This document shows, piece after piece, positions 1 to 7,939 of a DNA stretch of 62,607 nucleotides. Origin of the DNA: Streptomyces rubellomurinus (GTDB lineage: Bacteria; Actinomycetota; Actinomycetes; Streptomycetales; Streptomycetaceae); assembly GCF_000961885.1 (NCBI RefSeq), contig NZ_JZKH01000046.1, positions 1-62,607 on the forward strand, given 5' to 3'. The position numbers and the translations under genes were made by a program. The notes under the pieces were generated by a model. That model had not been told where the DNA came from. It ran no database searches and saw nothing but the letters and a program-made list of their open reading frames with translations. Numbering within the stretch: the stretch's first letter is position 1; every line of letters begins with the position of its first letter.

Positions 1-19
1 AGATGTGTATAAGAGACAG
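1..19. other. Tn5/Nextera mosaic-end adapter remnant
   Basis: The first 19 bases read AGATGTGTATAAGAGACAG, which is identical to the Tn5 transposase mosaic end used in Nextera tagmentation libraries. It joins directly to coding sequence of the flanking lyase gene. This is a sequencing or assembly artefact, not a transposon in the organism. Confidence 0.96.
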
Positions 20-399
20 ACCGGAGCCTGCGCGGGCGCGCCCTCCTGCCGGCGCACGGTCTCCAGGAGGACGCGCAGCGCCGTGCGCGGGCCGCAGGGC
101 AGCAGCAGGACCCACTCGGGGTCGACCTCGGCGCCGTGCCGGGCGCGGTACCAGCGGGCGACCAGCTCCCGCCCGGCCGGGTCGCACACCGTGTACCCGT
201 ACGCCCGGTGCCGGGCCCGCCGCTCCAGTGCCGCGGCGACGGCGGGCGGGCCGGGCAGGTCCATGTCCGCCAGCCCCATCGGGATCACCCCGGGAGCGGC
301 GGCCCGGGCCCACTTGCTGCTGCCGGTGCCGGAGCGGTCGAAGGGGGCGTCGAAGCCGAAGTCGGGGGCGGGCGCGGTGCCCGGGGTGGTGGTGGGCAT
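20..399 (-). CDS. PatB/MalY-type cystathionine beta-lyase (C-S lyase), N-terminal fragment
   Basis: This is the amino-terminal 126 codons of a PLP-dependent fold-type I enzyme of the MalY/PatB branch, which cleaves C-S bonds in cystathionine and cysteine conjugates. The N-terminal block FDAPFDRSGTGSSKW, then IPMGLADMDLPGPPAV and the RHRAYGYT segment are the typical opening of this family (compare the R-K-G-T-S-KW and W-VADMDF blocks). ATG at 399 is preceded by GGGAGGT about 8 nt upstream. The rest of the protein, including the PLP lysine, is lost because the contig ends here. A class I/II aminotransferase is the alternative, but the LADMD block favours PatB/MalY. Confidence 0.8.
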
Positions 400-464
400 G
401 GGGCGAGACCTCCCGGGGGTGGGGGACGGGCGGGGGCGGAGCGGCCGGCCGCGGGAGCTGGCGG

Positions 465-620
465 GTGACAGCTGACAGCTGACAGCTTTCAACTTTCAGC
501 GTTCAACTTTCAGATTTCAGATGGTGAAATCTGTCGGTTGAAAGTTGAAAGTTGTCATATGTCAACAGTCACCGGTGGTCTGTCAGCCGTCAGCCGTCAG
601 CCGTCAGCCGTCAGCCGTCA
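465..620. repeat. intergenic word-repeat island 1
   Basis: An AT-richer block in a very GC-rich background, built from short words: TGACAGC three times (about 465-486), TTCAACTTTCAG twice (488-512), the inverted pair GATTTCA/TGAAATC around 513-531, the reverse-orientation words GTTGAAAGTTGAAAG (537-551), and GTCAGCC repeated five times (582-616). The two halves form a long imperfect palindrome centred near 523. The stop codon of the SRPBCC gene at 611 lies inside the GTCAGCC array. Related islands occur near 6890, 17320 and 26640. Confidence 0.85.
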
Positions 621-1090
621 CCGGCTCGCGCGAGGTAGGCCTCCAGCCCCCGCCGGCCGCGGTGCATCATCACCGCGTGGTTGGCCCGGAACAGTGGGTG
701 GAGCGGCAGGGCGAGGCGGCGCAGCAGCGGTTTGCCGGGCCGAGCGTCCTCCTCGAACAGCACCAGGCTCCCGCCGCCGGACCCGTCCGGCCCGCCGGAG
801 GCGTCCGCCGCGACGGTGAACCGCGACCAGCCGTCGAGGTCGCCCCGCATGACCGCTTCCAGCACTCCGGCGTCCGGGTCGTGCAGCCGCGTCTCCAGGC
901 GGACCACCAGCCGGTACGGCAGCAGCGCCCGCAGCACGACGTACCCGGACTGCGCGCCGGTCTGCCGGACCTCCCGCACCTCCGGCCACCACAGCGGGTA
1001 GCGGTTCACGTCCTCCAGCGCCGCGTACACCGCGGACGGCGGCGCCGCGAGGCGCCACACGCCCCGGAAGCGGTAGTGGTTGGGGTCCAC
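611..1090 (-). CDS. SRPBCC (START/polyketide-cyclase-like) family protein
   Basis: A 159-residue protein with the SRPBCC helix-grip opening: a YRFRGVWRLAAPPSAVYAAL strand-helix segment near residues 6-25, followed by a W-W-P-V pattern (YPLWWPEVREV, about 31-41) typical of polyketide cyclase/dehydrase-like lipid-binding proteins. The ligand is unknown. GTG at 1090 has no Shine-Dalgarno; a TAGGGT hexamer at 1097-1102 ends 6 nt upstream, which fits a leaderless transcript. The last codons and the stop fall inside the GTCAGCC repeat array, so the C-terminus ARAGDG may be repeat-derived. It is a single gene followed by the broken lyase on the same strand. Confidence 0.75.
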   Translation of the reverse strand: MDPNHYRFRGVWRLAAPPSAVYAALEDVNRYPLWWPEVREVRQTGAQSGYVVLRALLPYRLVVRLETRLHDPDAGVLEAVMRGDLDGWSRFTVAADASGGPDGSGGGSLVLFEEDARPGKPLLRRLALPLHPLFRANHAVMMHRGRRGLEAYLARAGDG

Positions 1091-1096
1091 GCGCCC

Positions 1097-1102
1097 ACCC
1101 TA
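1097..1102 (-). promoter_or_regulatory. -10 hexamer TAGGGT of a leaderless SRPBCC transcript
   Basis: TAGGGT on the minus strand ends 6 nt before the GTG start at 1090, and no ribosome-binding site is present. No clear -35 is visible in the GC-rich sequence upstream. Confidence 0.4.
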
Positions 1103-1203
1103 GCGACGCCGCGGCCGCCCGCGGGCGGCTTCCGGGCCTCCTGCGCACGGACGGGGACGGTGAACGCTCCGCGAACATCGATGGCCGGGAGGCGGGCACT
1201 CCG

Positions 1204-1226
1204 CTTGCACCCGTTCGGGGTGCAAG
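1204..1226. promoter_or_regulatory. inverted repeat CTTGCACCC-N5-GGGTGCAAG
   Basis: A perfect 9-bp inverted repeat with a 5-nt loop in the spacer between the SRPBCC gene and the methyltransferase. The word TTGCACCC recurs in the same orientation near 1279. It could be an operator or a small hairpin; no bound regulator can be named. Confidence 0.45.
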
Positions 1227-1366
1227 GGAGGATCTTGTGTGCTTGTAGTCTCAGCTGTCACAGCAGTGGCAGTCAGGCGTTGCACCCCCGGACCCGGAAC
1301 GCGGGCAGGACCGGAACGCGGGGGTGACCGGACTGCGGGCCGAACCGAAGTGAAGGAGTCACAGGC

Positions 1367-2173
1367 ATGCGGCGACCGAGCTGGGTACCGGAAGGTACGG
1401 ACCTGGACAAACCGAACGCCGCGCGGGTCTACGACTACTACCTCGGGGGCTCCCACAACTTCGAGGTCGACCGGGAGATGGCCCGCAAGGCGCTCGCCCT
1501 GTGGCCGGAGCTGCCGCAGATCATGCGCTCCAACCGGGCCTTCCTGCGTCGCGCCGTGAGCTTCCTCGCCGAGCGCGGCATCACCCGCTTCCTGGGCATC
1601 GGCTCCGGCATTCCGACCTTCGGCGCGGTGCACGAGATCGCGCGCGTGATCCGCCCCGAAGCGAAGGTCGTCTACGTCGACCGCGACCCGGTCGCCGTCG
1701 CGCACAGCCGCCTGCTGCTCGCCGAGGACCCGGCCAGTTCCGCCGTCCAGGCCGACGTGCGCGACGTCGCGGACCTGCTGGCCCGCCCCGAGGTGGTCGA
1801 GCTGCTGGCGGCGGGCGAGCCGGTGGCCGTCCTGCTGGTGGCCGTCGCGCACTTCGTCAGCGACGACGAGGACCCGTGGAAGCTGATCGGCGCGATCCGC
1901 GACGCGCTCCCGCCGGGCAGCGCGCTGGTCCTCTCGCACGCCTCCCTGGAGGGCCGCCCGGACCAGGCCGAGGACCACCAGCGGCTCTACCGGATGACCC
2001 CGACTCCGCTGACCATGCGCACCCACGAGCAGATCACCGAGATGTTCGCCGGCTTCGAGCTGGTCGAGCCGGGCGTGGTCTACCTCCCGCAGTGGCGCCC
2101 GGACCAGCCCGAGTCGGTCGGCGAGCACCCCGAGCGGATGGTCGGGGTGGCGGGCGTGGGGTTCCGCCCTTGA
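1367..2173 (+). CDS. DUF574-family SAM-dependent methyltransferase
   Basis: A 268-residue member of the actinobacterial S-adenosylmethionine methyltransferase family DUF574/Methyltransf_19. Family marks are the opening W-PEGTDLDKPNAARVYDYYLGGSHNFEVD, the motif I loop FLGIGSGIPT (about 78-87), the acidic motif II VVYVDRDPVAVAHS, and LLVAVAHFVSDDEDP. Substrates of this family are generally unknown; paralogues are abundant in Streptomyces. ATG at 1367 follows GAAGGAG with 8-9 nt spacing. It appears to be a monocistronic gene. Confidence 0.88.
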   Translation: MRRPSWVPEGTDLDKPNAARVYDYYLGGSHNFEVDREMARKALALWPELPQIMRSNRAFLRRAVSFLAERGITRFLGIGSGIPTFGAVHEIARVIRPEAKVVYVDRDPVAVAHSRLLLAEDPASSAVQADVRDVADLLARPEVVELLAAGEPVAVLLVAVAHFVSDDEDPWKLIGAIRDALPPGSALVLSHASLEGRPDQAEDHQRLYRMTPTPLTMRTHEQITEMFAGFELVEPGVVYLPQWRPDQPESVGEHPERMVGVAGVGFRP

Positions 2174-2345
2174 CCGTCCGGAACCGGCGAGGCGACGCCG
2201 GAGGCCGCGCGACCCGCGCGACGGCCCCCGGCCGGTCCCGCGCCCGCGCCCTGACCGGCGACCGCGTCCATGCCGCCGACAGCGCCCGTACCGCCGAAAG
2301 AGCCCGTACCGATGTCAGCAGACGGGTCGCCAGAAGACATCCTTT

Positions 2346-2382
2346 CGGCGCTAGCAACCGTAGCGTCGCTGGAATCTCTAGC
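2346..2382. repeat. CTAG-containing inverted repeat
   Basis: GCGCTAG at 2349-2355 is mirrored by CTAGCGC at 2378-2384, separated by a spacer holding CGTAGCGTCGCT. CTAG is a rare tetranucleotide in these genomes. The rest of the 2174-2447 spacer is featureless GC-rich sequence. Similar CTAG words recur at 28777-28819. Confidence 0.4.
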
Positions 2383-2447
2383 GCACCCGCCTCCCGCACC
2401 GCCGCCGACGCCCCCCGCGTCGCCCCGGCCCGTACCGGAGCGGGCGC

Positions 2448-4568
2448 ATGAACAGCCCCACCCCGGTGTCCGGCAGCGCCGAGCGGTTCCACGAGGACTG
2501 GGCCCGGCTGCTCTCCGCCGACCACGGCATCGCCGTCCACCCCGAACTGCTCGGCCACCTGGTCACGCGCACCGCCGCACTGCTCCACCGCGCCCAGCTC
2601 GACGAGCCCTTCGAGCCCCGGCTGGCGGCGCAGGCCGGCGCGGACCTGGTCGACGCGCACTTCACCGACCCCGTGCTGCTCGCCCGCGCGGTCGAACTGC
2701 TCCACAAGCAGCCCGTCCCGGACGACCGCGGGCCCGCCCTGACCGGCGCCTTCGCCGCCGGCTGGGCGGCCGCCCTGCGTGAGCGCACCCTGCGCGAGCA
2801 GGAGGCCATCCGCACCGCCGCCGACGCCGCCCGCAAGGAGGCCGAACGCGCGCTGCGCGCCTCCGAGGCCCGCTTCCGCGCCCTGTTCGAGAGCGCCGCG
2901 ATCGGCATCGGCATCGGCGACACCGACGGCAACATCATGGCCGTCAACAAGGCCCTCCAGGAGCTGTTCGGCGCCGGCCCGGCGGACATGATCGGCCGCC
3001 GGGTCGGCGACCTCGTCCACCCCGAGGACACCCCGGGCGTCTGGGAGGCGTACGAGGAGCTGATCAGCGGCAAGCGGGAGTACTTCCAGTTCGACAAGCC
3101 GTACTACCGCCAGGACGGCGAGGTGATCTGGACCCACCTGACCGTCTCGCTGATCCGCGACGACGACGGCACCCCGCAGTACCAGGTCGCGATGCTGGAG
3201 GACGTCACCGACCGCTACCGGCTCCAGGAGCGGCTGCGCTACCAGGCCACCCACGACCCGCTGACCGGCCTGCCCAACCGCGCCGCCTTCTTCGAACGGC
3301 TGGAGAAGCTGTTCGAGGACCCGGAGCCGGGTGCCCGGTTCGGCCTCTGCTACGTCGACCTCGACGGCTTCAAGGTGGTCAACGACAGCCTCGGCCACGA
3401 CATGGGCGACGAACTGCTGTCCGCCGTCGCCGACCGGCTGAAGACCGCGCTGACCCCGCTCGGCCACCTGGTCGCCCGGCTCGGCGGCGACGAGTTCGTC
3501 GTCCTGCTGGAGAAGTGCCGGGGCGAGCAGGAGGCGGTGGCCGCCGCCAAGACGGTGCTCAAGGCGCTGGCCGGGCCGGTGCTGATCGGCGACCACAAGC
3601 TCGCCGTGGGCGCCAGCGTCGGCGTGCTGGAGCGCCGGGTGTCCACCACCACCCCGGGCGCGGCCGTGCGGGCCGCCGACCTGACGCTCTACCGCGCCAA
3701 GGAGGCCGGTCGCGGCCGCTGGACGCTGTTCGACCCCAAGGAGAACGCCCGCGCGGTCAACCGCTACGCGGTGTCCGTGCGGATGCCGGCCGCCCTCGAC
3801 CGGGGCGAGTTCTTCATCGACTACCAGCCGCTCTACCGGCTCGCGGACGGCCGGATGGCCGCCGTGGAGGCGCTGGTGCGCTGGCGCCACCCGCAGCTCG
3901 GCGTGCTCGGCCCGGACGAGTTCGTCACCACCGCCGAGGAGACCGGGCTGATCATGCCGCTCGGCCGCTGGGTGCTGGAGCAGGCCTGCGGCCAGGCCGC
4001 CGAGTGGATCAAGCAGTACGGGGACGCCGCACCGCAGTTGAACGTCAACCTGGCGGTCCGGCAGGCGCGCAGCGCCGCCCTGGTCGCCGACCTCGCCCGG
4101 ATCCTCGACAGCACCGGCCTGGACCCGGCCCGGCTCCAGCTCGAGATCACCGAGTCGACGGTGGTCGGGCCCGAGGACGAGGCGCTGCGCACCCTGCACG
4201 GGCTGGTCGACCTCGGGGTGGCGCTGGCCGTGGACGACTTCGGCACCGGCTGGTCCAACCTCGCCTACCTGCGCGACCTGCCCGTCTCCGGCCTGAAGAT
4301 CGCCGGCTCTTTCGTCGGCGACCTGCACGACCCGGCGAAGGACGAGGCCACCGGGTGGCGGATCGTCAGCGGCCTGGTGTCGATGGCGCACGCGCTCGGA
4401 CTGACCGTCACCGCCGAGGGCGTGGAGACCCTCAAGGACGCCGAGCGGCTGCGGACCATCGGCTGCGACTGGGCGCAGGGCTGGCACTTCGGCCGCCCGG
4501 TGCGGCCCGCGGAGATCGCCCGGCGGATCGTCGAGGAGCCGGGCGGCCGCCCGGTCGGGGAGGACTGA
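2448..4568 (+). CDS. PAS-GGDEF-EAL cyclic-di-GMP turnover protein
   Basis: A 706-residue cytoplasmic protein with no membrane segments: an N-terminal helical region (1-135, with a coiled-coil-like stretch RTAADAARKEAERALRASEA near 115-135), a PAS/PAC sensor (about 138-260), a GGDEF domain with an intact RLGGDEF (GGDEF at 346-350), and an EAL domain with EALVRW starting at 474, LEITES, DDFGTGW and AEGVET. The LKID motif reads LKIA, so residue 619 is Ala instead of the metal-site Asp, and the RxxD inhibitory I-site before GGDEF is absent. The architecture matches Streptomyces PAS-GGDEF-EAL proteins that control development. Cyclase activity looks possible; phosphodiesterase activity may be impaired. 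ATG follows GGAGCGGGCGC. Confidence 0.92.
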   Translation: MNSPTPVSGSAERFHEDWARLLSADHGIAVHPELLGHLVTRTAALLHRAQLDEPFEPRLAAQAGADLVDAHFTDPVLLARAVELLHKQPVPDDRGPALTGAFAAGWAAALRERTLREQEAIRTAADAARKEAERALRASEARFRALFESAAIGIGIGDTDGNIMAVNKALQELFGAGPADMIGRRVGDLVHPEDTPGVWEAYEELISGKREYFQFDKPYYRQDGEVIWTHLTVSLIRDDDGTPQYQVAMLEDVTDRYRLQERLRYQATHDPLTGLPNRAAFFERLEKLFEDPEPGARFGLCYVDLDGFKVVNDSLGHDMGDELLSAVADRLKTALTPLGHLVARLGGDEFVVLLEKCRGEQEAVAAAKTVLKALAGPVLIGDHKLAVGASVGVLERRVSTTTPGAAVRAADLTLYRAKEAGRGRWTLFDPKENARAVNRYAVSVRMPAALDRGEFFIDYQPLYRLADGRMAAVEALVRWRHPQLGVLGPDEFVTTAEETGLIMPLGRWVLEQACGQAAEWIKQYGDAAPQLNVNLAVRQARSAALVADLARILDSTGLDPARLQLEITESTVVGPEDEALRTLHGLVDLGVALAVDDFGTGWSNLAYLRDLPVSGLKIAGSFVGDLHDPAKDEATGWRIVSGLVSMAHALGLTVTAEGVETLKDAERLRTIGCDWAQGWHFGRPVRPAEIARRIVEEPGGRPVGED

Positions 4569-4644
4569 CCGGGACGGCCCGGGCGCCGGGCCTGCCCGGG
4601 GCGGTTCCGGTCCCGCTGTCGATCTTGGTGTGCGCCGGGCCGTC

Positions 4645-4650
4645 TATGCT
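4645..4650 (+). promoter_or_regulatory. -10 hexamer TATGCT, leaderless epoxide hydrolase transcript
   Basis: TATGCT lies 8 nt before the ATG at 4659 and there is no purine-rich ribosome-binding site, so transcription probably starts at or next to the ATG. A weak -35-like TTGGTG lies upstream at 4625-4630. Confidence 0.5.
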
Positions 4651-4658
4651 GCGTCGCT

Positions 4659-5864
4659 ATGACGACGCCACCCGACGAGACCATCCGGCCGTTCCGCATC
4701 GACGTCCCCGACGAGGACCTGGACGACCTCAACCGGCGGCTCGACCGGACCAGGTGGCCGGACGAACTGCCCGGCGTCGGCTGGCAGTACGGCGTCCCGC
4801 GCGACCACCTGAAGGAGCTCGTGCACCACTGGCGCCACGGCTACGACTGGCGGGCCGCCGAGGCCCGGCTGAACGAGTGGCCGCAGTTCATGACCACGAT
4901 CGACGGCGCCGACGTCCACTTCGCCCACATCCGCTCCCCGGAGCCGGACGCCACGCCGCTGCTGGTCACGCACGGATGGCCGGGCTCCATCGTGGAGTTC
5001 GAGCACATCGTCGGCCCGCTCACCGACCCCGCGGCCCACGGCGGCGAGCGCGCCGACGCCTTCCACCTCGTGCTGCCGAGCATCCCCGGCTTCGGCTTCT
5101 CCGGCCCCACCCGTGACCAGGGCTGGGAGTACCGGCGCGTCGCGGCCGCCTTCGCCGAACTGATGCGACGCCTCGGCTACCCGCGCTACGGCGTCCAGGG
5201 CGGCGACTGGGGCTCGGCCGTCTCCCGCGAACTCGGGCGCACCCGCCCCGAGTCGGTGATCGGCGTCCACCTGAACCTGATCCCCGGCGCCGCGGCGGCC
5301 GCCGAGCCCACCGAGGACGAACTCGCCGCGCTCGGCCCCGCCGAACGCGAACGCACCCTCGCCTCCTGGGAGCGGACGAAGGCCTGGAACCGCGACAAGC
5401 AGGGCTACGCCGACATCCAGTCCACCCGCCCGCAGACCCTCGCCTACGCCCTCACCGACTCGCCGGTCGGCCAACTCGCCTGGATCGCGGAGAAGTTCCA
5501 CGAGTGGGCCGACACCCGCGACCGCCCGGCGGGCGCCGTCGACCGGGACCACCTGCTCACCAACGTGATGGTGTACTGGCTGACCGGCACCGCCGGCTCG
5601 TCCGCCCGCATCTACTACGAGCGGGCCCACGCCGACTACTGGGGCGCGCCGCCGGAGCCGTCCGGGGCCCCGACCGCCTTCGCGGCCTTCCCGCAGGAGA
5701 ACTTCCTCGTGCTGCGCCACGTCGCCGAGCGCAGCAACAACATCGTCCGGTGGACGGAGTTCGACCGCGGCGGGCACTTCGCGGCGATGGAGGAGCCCGA
5801 GCTGCTGGTCGGCGACATCCGGGCCTTCTTCCGCGACCTCGAGTCCGTGACCTTGAGTCCGTGA
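4659..5864 (+). CDS. epoxide hydrolase family protein (EHN + alpha/beta hydrolase)
   Basis: A 401-residue enzyme with the N-terminal epoxide hydrolase domain EHN (IRPFRIDVPDEDLDDL through the WR-GYDWR segment, residues about 9-75) and an alpha/beta-hydrolase core. The oxyanion-hole motif HGWPGS is near 106, the nucleophile elbow is GGDWGS (Asp near 187), and the C-terminal His lies in GGHFAAMEEPELL near 372. A lid-side Tyr is in VYWLTGTAGSSARIYYE. This is the microsomal-type/juvenile-hormone-type fold that opens epoxides to diols. It is likely leaderless. The substrate is unknown and no pathway genes adjoin it. Confidence 0.88.
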   Translation: MTTPPDETIRPFRIDVPDEDLDDLNRRLDRTRWPDELPGVGWQYGVPRDHLKELVHHWRHGYDWRAAEARLNEWPQFMTTIDGADVHFAHIRSPEPDATPLLVTHGWPGSIVEFEHIVGPLTDPAAHGGERADAFHLVLPSIPGFGFSGPTRDQGWEYRRVAAAFAELMRRLGYPRYGVQGGDWGSAVSRELGRTRPESVIGVHLNLIPGAAAAAEPTEDELAALGPAERERTLASWERTKAWNRDKQGYADIQSTRPQTLAYALTDSPVGQLAWIAEKFHEWADTRDRPAGAVDRDHLLTNVMVYWLTGTAGSSARIYYERAHADYWGAPPEPSGAPTAFAAFPQENFLVLRHVAERSNNIVRWTEFDRGGHFAAMEEPELLVGDIRAFFRDLESVTLSP

Positions 5865-5986
5865 CCTCGGGTCCGCTGCCCGACCGCGGCCCGGCCGCGA
5901 CCCGACCGTAGCGGGCACGGATCGTCGGGTGGGCGGGGTCGGGCGGTTCCTACGGTGGAGATCAGCAAGGGAAGGACGGGGCAAGC

Positions 5987-6859
5987 GTGTTGGAGCACCT
6001 GAACCGGGCGATGGAGGACATCGAACGGCGGCTGGACGGCGAGGTCGACGTGGCCGAGCTGGCGCGCATCGCGATGACGTCGGAGTACCACTTCCGGCGG
6101 CTGTTCTCGATGCTCGCCGGAATGCCGCTCTCGGAGTACGTCCGGCGCCGGCGGCTGACCGTCGCCGGGGCCGAAGTCCTCGACGGCGAGCGGACGTTGC
6201 TCGACATCGCGGTCAGGTACGGCTACACGTCGGGGGAGGCGTTCGCCCGGGCGTTCCGGGCGATGCACGGCGTCGGACCGGGCGAGGCCCGGCGCGACGG
6301 TGCGGTGCTGACCTCCCAGCCCAGGATGTCCTTCCGACTCGTCGTGGAAGGAAGCAGCAGTATGGAATACCGAATCGTCGAGAAGCCGGACTTCCGCATC
6401 GTCGGCAAGAAGGCCCGGGTGCCGCTCATCTACCAGGGCGTCAACCCGCACATCGCCGAGTTCATCAAGGGGCTGGGCACGGAGACCGTCGAGCGGATCA
6501 ACGCGCTGACCGGCAAGGACCCGCTCGGCATCGTGTCGGTGAGCGACAACTTCGAGCCGGGGCGCGAGGAGGGCTCCGAACTCGACTACTGGCACGCGGT
6601 GGTGGCGCGCGAGGACGCCGTCGTCCCGGACGACCTGGACGTCCTGCACGTCCCGGCCGGCACGTGGGCCGTGTTCACCAACGCGGGGCCGTTCCCGCAG
6701 GCCCTGCAGGAGATGTGGGGGGACGTGTACGGCCAGTGGTTCCCGTCCAACCCGTACGAGTCCCGGCCGGGCCCCGAGACCCTGGTGGTCCGGTTCGTCC
6801 CGGGCACGGGCGACGCGAACGCCGAGCTGTGGATCCCGGTGGCGCGGACGGCCCGCTGA
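5987..6859 (+). CDS. AraC-family regulator with GyrI-like effector-binding domain
   Basis: A 290-residue regulator. The N-terminal AraC/XylS double helix-turn-helix covers residues 5-105 (VAELARIAMTSEYHFRRLFS and LLDIAVRYGYTSGEAFARAF are the two recognition helices). The C-terminal GyrI-like/Bacterial_AraC effector domain starts at about residue 125 (MEYRIVEKPDFRIVGKKARV) and carries the W-VF and N-Y-P-type ending. This Rob-like design usually binds small hydrophobic or cationic ligands. GTG at 5987 follows AGGGAAGGA about 10 nt upstream. It is monocistronic and is followed by repeat island 2. Confidence 0.9.
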   Translation: MLEHLNRAMEDIERRLDGEVDVAELARIAMTSEYHFRRLFSMLAGMPLSEYVRRRRLTVAGAEVLDGERTLLDIAVRYGYTSGEAFARAFRAMHGVGPGEARRDGAVLTSQPRMSFRLVVEGSSSMEYRIVEKPDFRIVGKKARVPLIYQGVNPHIAEFIKGLGTETVERINALTGKDPLGIVSVSDNFEPGREEGSELDYWHAVVAREDAVVPDDLDVLHVPAGTWAVFTNAGPFPQALQEMWGDVYGQWFPSNPYESRPGPETLVVRFVPGTGDANAELWIPVARTAR

Positions 6860-6889
6860 CGGGACGGCCAGGCGGTCGGCGGGTCCGGA

Positions 6890-7018
6890 CGGCAGCGGAC
6901 AGTGGACAGCGAACAGCTGACAGCTGACAGAGAACAGATGACAGCTTTCAACATCTGAAATCTGAAAGCTGAACACTGAAAGTTGAAATCTGAAAGTTGT
7001 TCGCTGTCACCTGTTCGC
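6890..7018. repeat. intergenic word-repeat island 2
   Basis: AT-richer block made of GGACAG/GAACAG/GCTGACAG words (6895-6943) followed by CTGAAA/TTGAAA words (6954-6997). A perfect 9-bp inverted repeat CAGCTTTCA / TGAAAGCTG sits at 6942-6950 and 6963-6971. The words match islands 1, 3 and 4. It begins about 30 bp after the AraC-type regulator stop. Confidence 0.85.
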
Positions 7019-7088
7019 ACGCCCCGCCCACGCCGTCCCGCCCACACCGTCACGCCCGCGCCACCCCGTTCGGCCCACCACCGCCCGC

Positions 7089-7133
7089 CGCCGCCCGCCC
7101 GCGCCCCGCATGCTGGGGCGCGGGCGGGCGGCG
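7089..7133. terminator. 19-bp GC hairpin upstream of the VOC gene
   Basis: Perfect 19-bp stem of C/G-only sequence (7089-7107 paired with 7115-7133) around the 7-nt loop GCATGCT. There is no U-tract. It lies between island 2 and the VOC ribosome-binding site, so it could stop transcription coming from the regulator gene or act in the leader of the VOC mRNA. Confidence 0.5.
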
Positions 7134-7174
7134 CGACGGCCGCGTCCGAGGGCCCATCGGAAAGGCGTGCAGCC

Positions 7175-7939
7175 ATGAAGCAGACCTCGGTGACCACCAA
7201 CGGCCCCTGCTGGGTCGAGCTGGGCACCTCGGACCCGGCCGCCGCCAAGGCGTTCTACGCCGAACTGTTCGGCTGGCGCGCCGACACCGACGTGCGCCCC
7301 GAGGCCGGCGGCTACACCCAGATGCACCTCGGCGACGCCCCGGCGGCCGCCGTCACCCCGCGGTACGCGCCGAGGCAGCCCACGGCGTGGACGGTGTCCT
7401 TCGCGGTCGCCGACGCCGACGACACCGCGGCGCGGATCAAGGACGGCGGCGGCAGCCTGCTGGTGGAGCCCACCGACGTGTTCGACCTCGGCCGCTTCGC
7501 GGTGGCCGCCGACCCGTCCGGCGCGGTCTTCACGCTGTGGCAGCCCCGGGCCTTCCCGGGCGCCGGGGTGTTCAACGAACCCGGCTCACTGGGCTGGGTC
7601 GAGCTGCTCACCCGCGACCCGGACGGCGCGATCGCCTTCTACCCGGCCGTCTTCGGCTGGTCCGTCGCCCCGTCCGAGCACTACACCCAGTGGGGCCTGG
7701 CCGGGCAGGACTTCGGCGGCATGCTGGCGATGGGCGAGAACTTCCCGCCCGAGGTGCCGCCGCACTGGCTGCCGTACTTCTCGGTCGCCGACGTCGACAA
7801 CACGGCCGAGCGGGCGGTCGCCCTCGGCGCGGACGTGCTGATGCCCGCCTACTCCATGCCGGGCGGCCGGCGGATCGCCGTGCTGCGCGACGCCCAGGGC
7901 GCCGCGTTCGGCGTCTACAGCGCCGGTACGGCCGGCTGA
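7175..7939 (+). CDS. tandem VOC (glyoxalase/bleomycin-resistance) family protein
   Basis: A 254-residue protein with two vicinal-oxygen-chelate modules, residues about 8-125 and 135-250, each opening with CWVELGTSDPAAAKAFY or GWVELLTRDPDGAIAFY and each containing an LFGW/VFGW turn. Such duplicated VOC proteins in actinobacteria are lyase-, dioxygenase- or binding-type proteins of unassigned function. ATG at 7175 is chosen because GGAAAGG lies about 10 nt upstream; longer in-frame extensions upstream run through the hairpin and repeat island. The last 25 nt overlap the 3' end of the convergent lnt. Confidence 0.85.
   Translation: MKQTSVTTNGPCWVELGTSDPAAAKAFYAELFGWRADTDVRPEAGGYTQMHLGDAPAAAVTPRYAPRQPTAWTVSFAVADADDTAARIKDGGGSLLVEPTDVFDLGRFAVAADPSGAVFTLWQPRAFPGAGVFNEPGSLGWVELLTRDPDGAIAFYPAVFGWSVAPSEHYTQWGLAGQDFGGMLAMGENFPPEVPPHWLPYFSVADVDNTAERAVALGADVLMPAYSMPGGRRIAVLRDAQGAAFGVYSAGTAG

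Noticed and set aside
465..620. CRISPR-like reading of the repeat islands
   Set aside because: Repeat units are short words of variable spacing with no unique spacers and no cas genes.
1239..1559. Small plus-strand ORF with GGGAGGA before a GTG
   Set aside because: Most of it overlaps the DUF574 methyltransferase in another frame, and the translation is low-complexity Arg/Thr/Pro.
2034..4487. Long minus-strand frame opposite the PAS-GGDEF-EAL gene
   Set aside because: Shadow frame; the plus strand carries intact GGDEF and EAL motifs.
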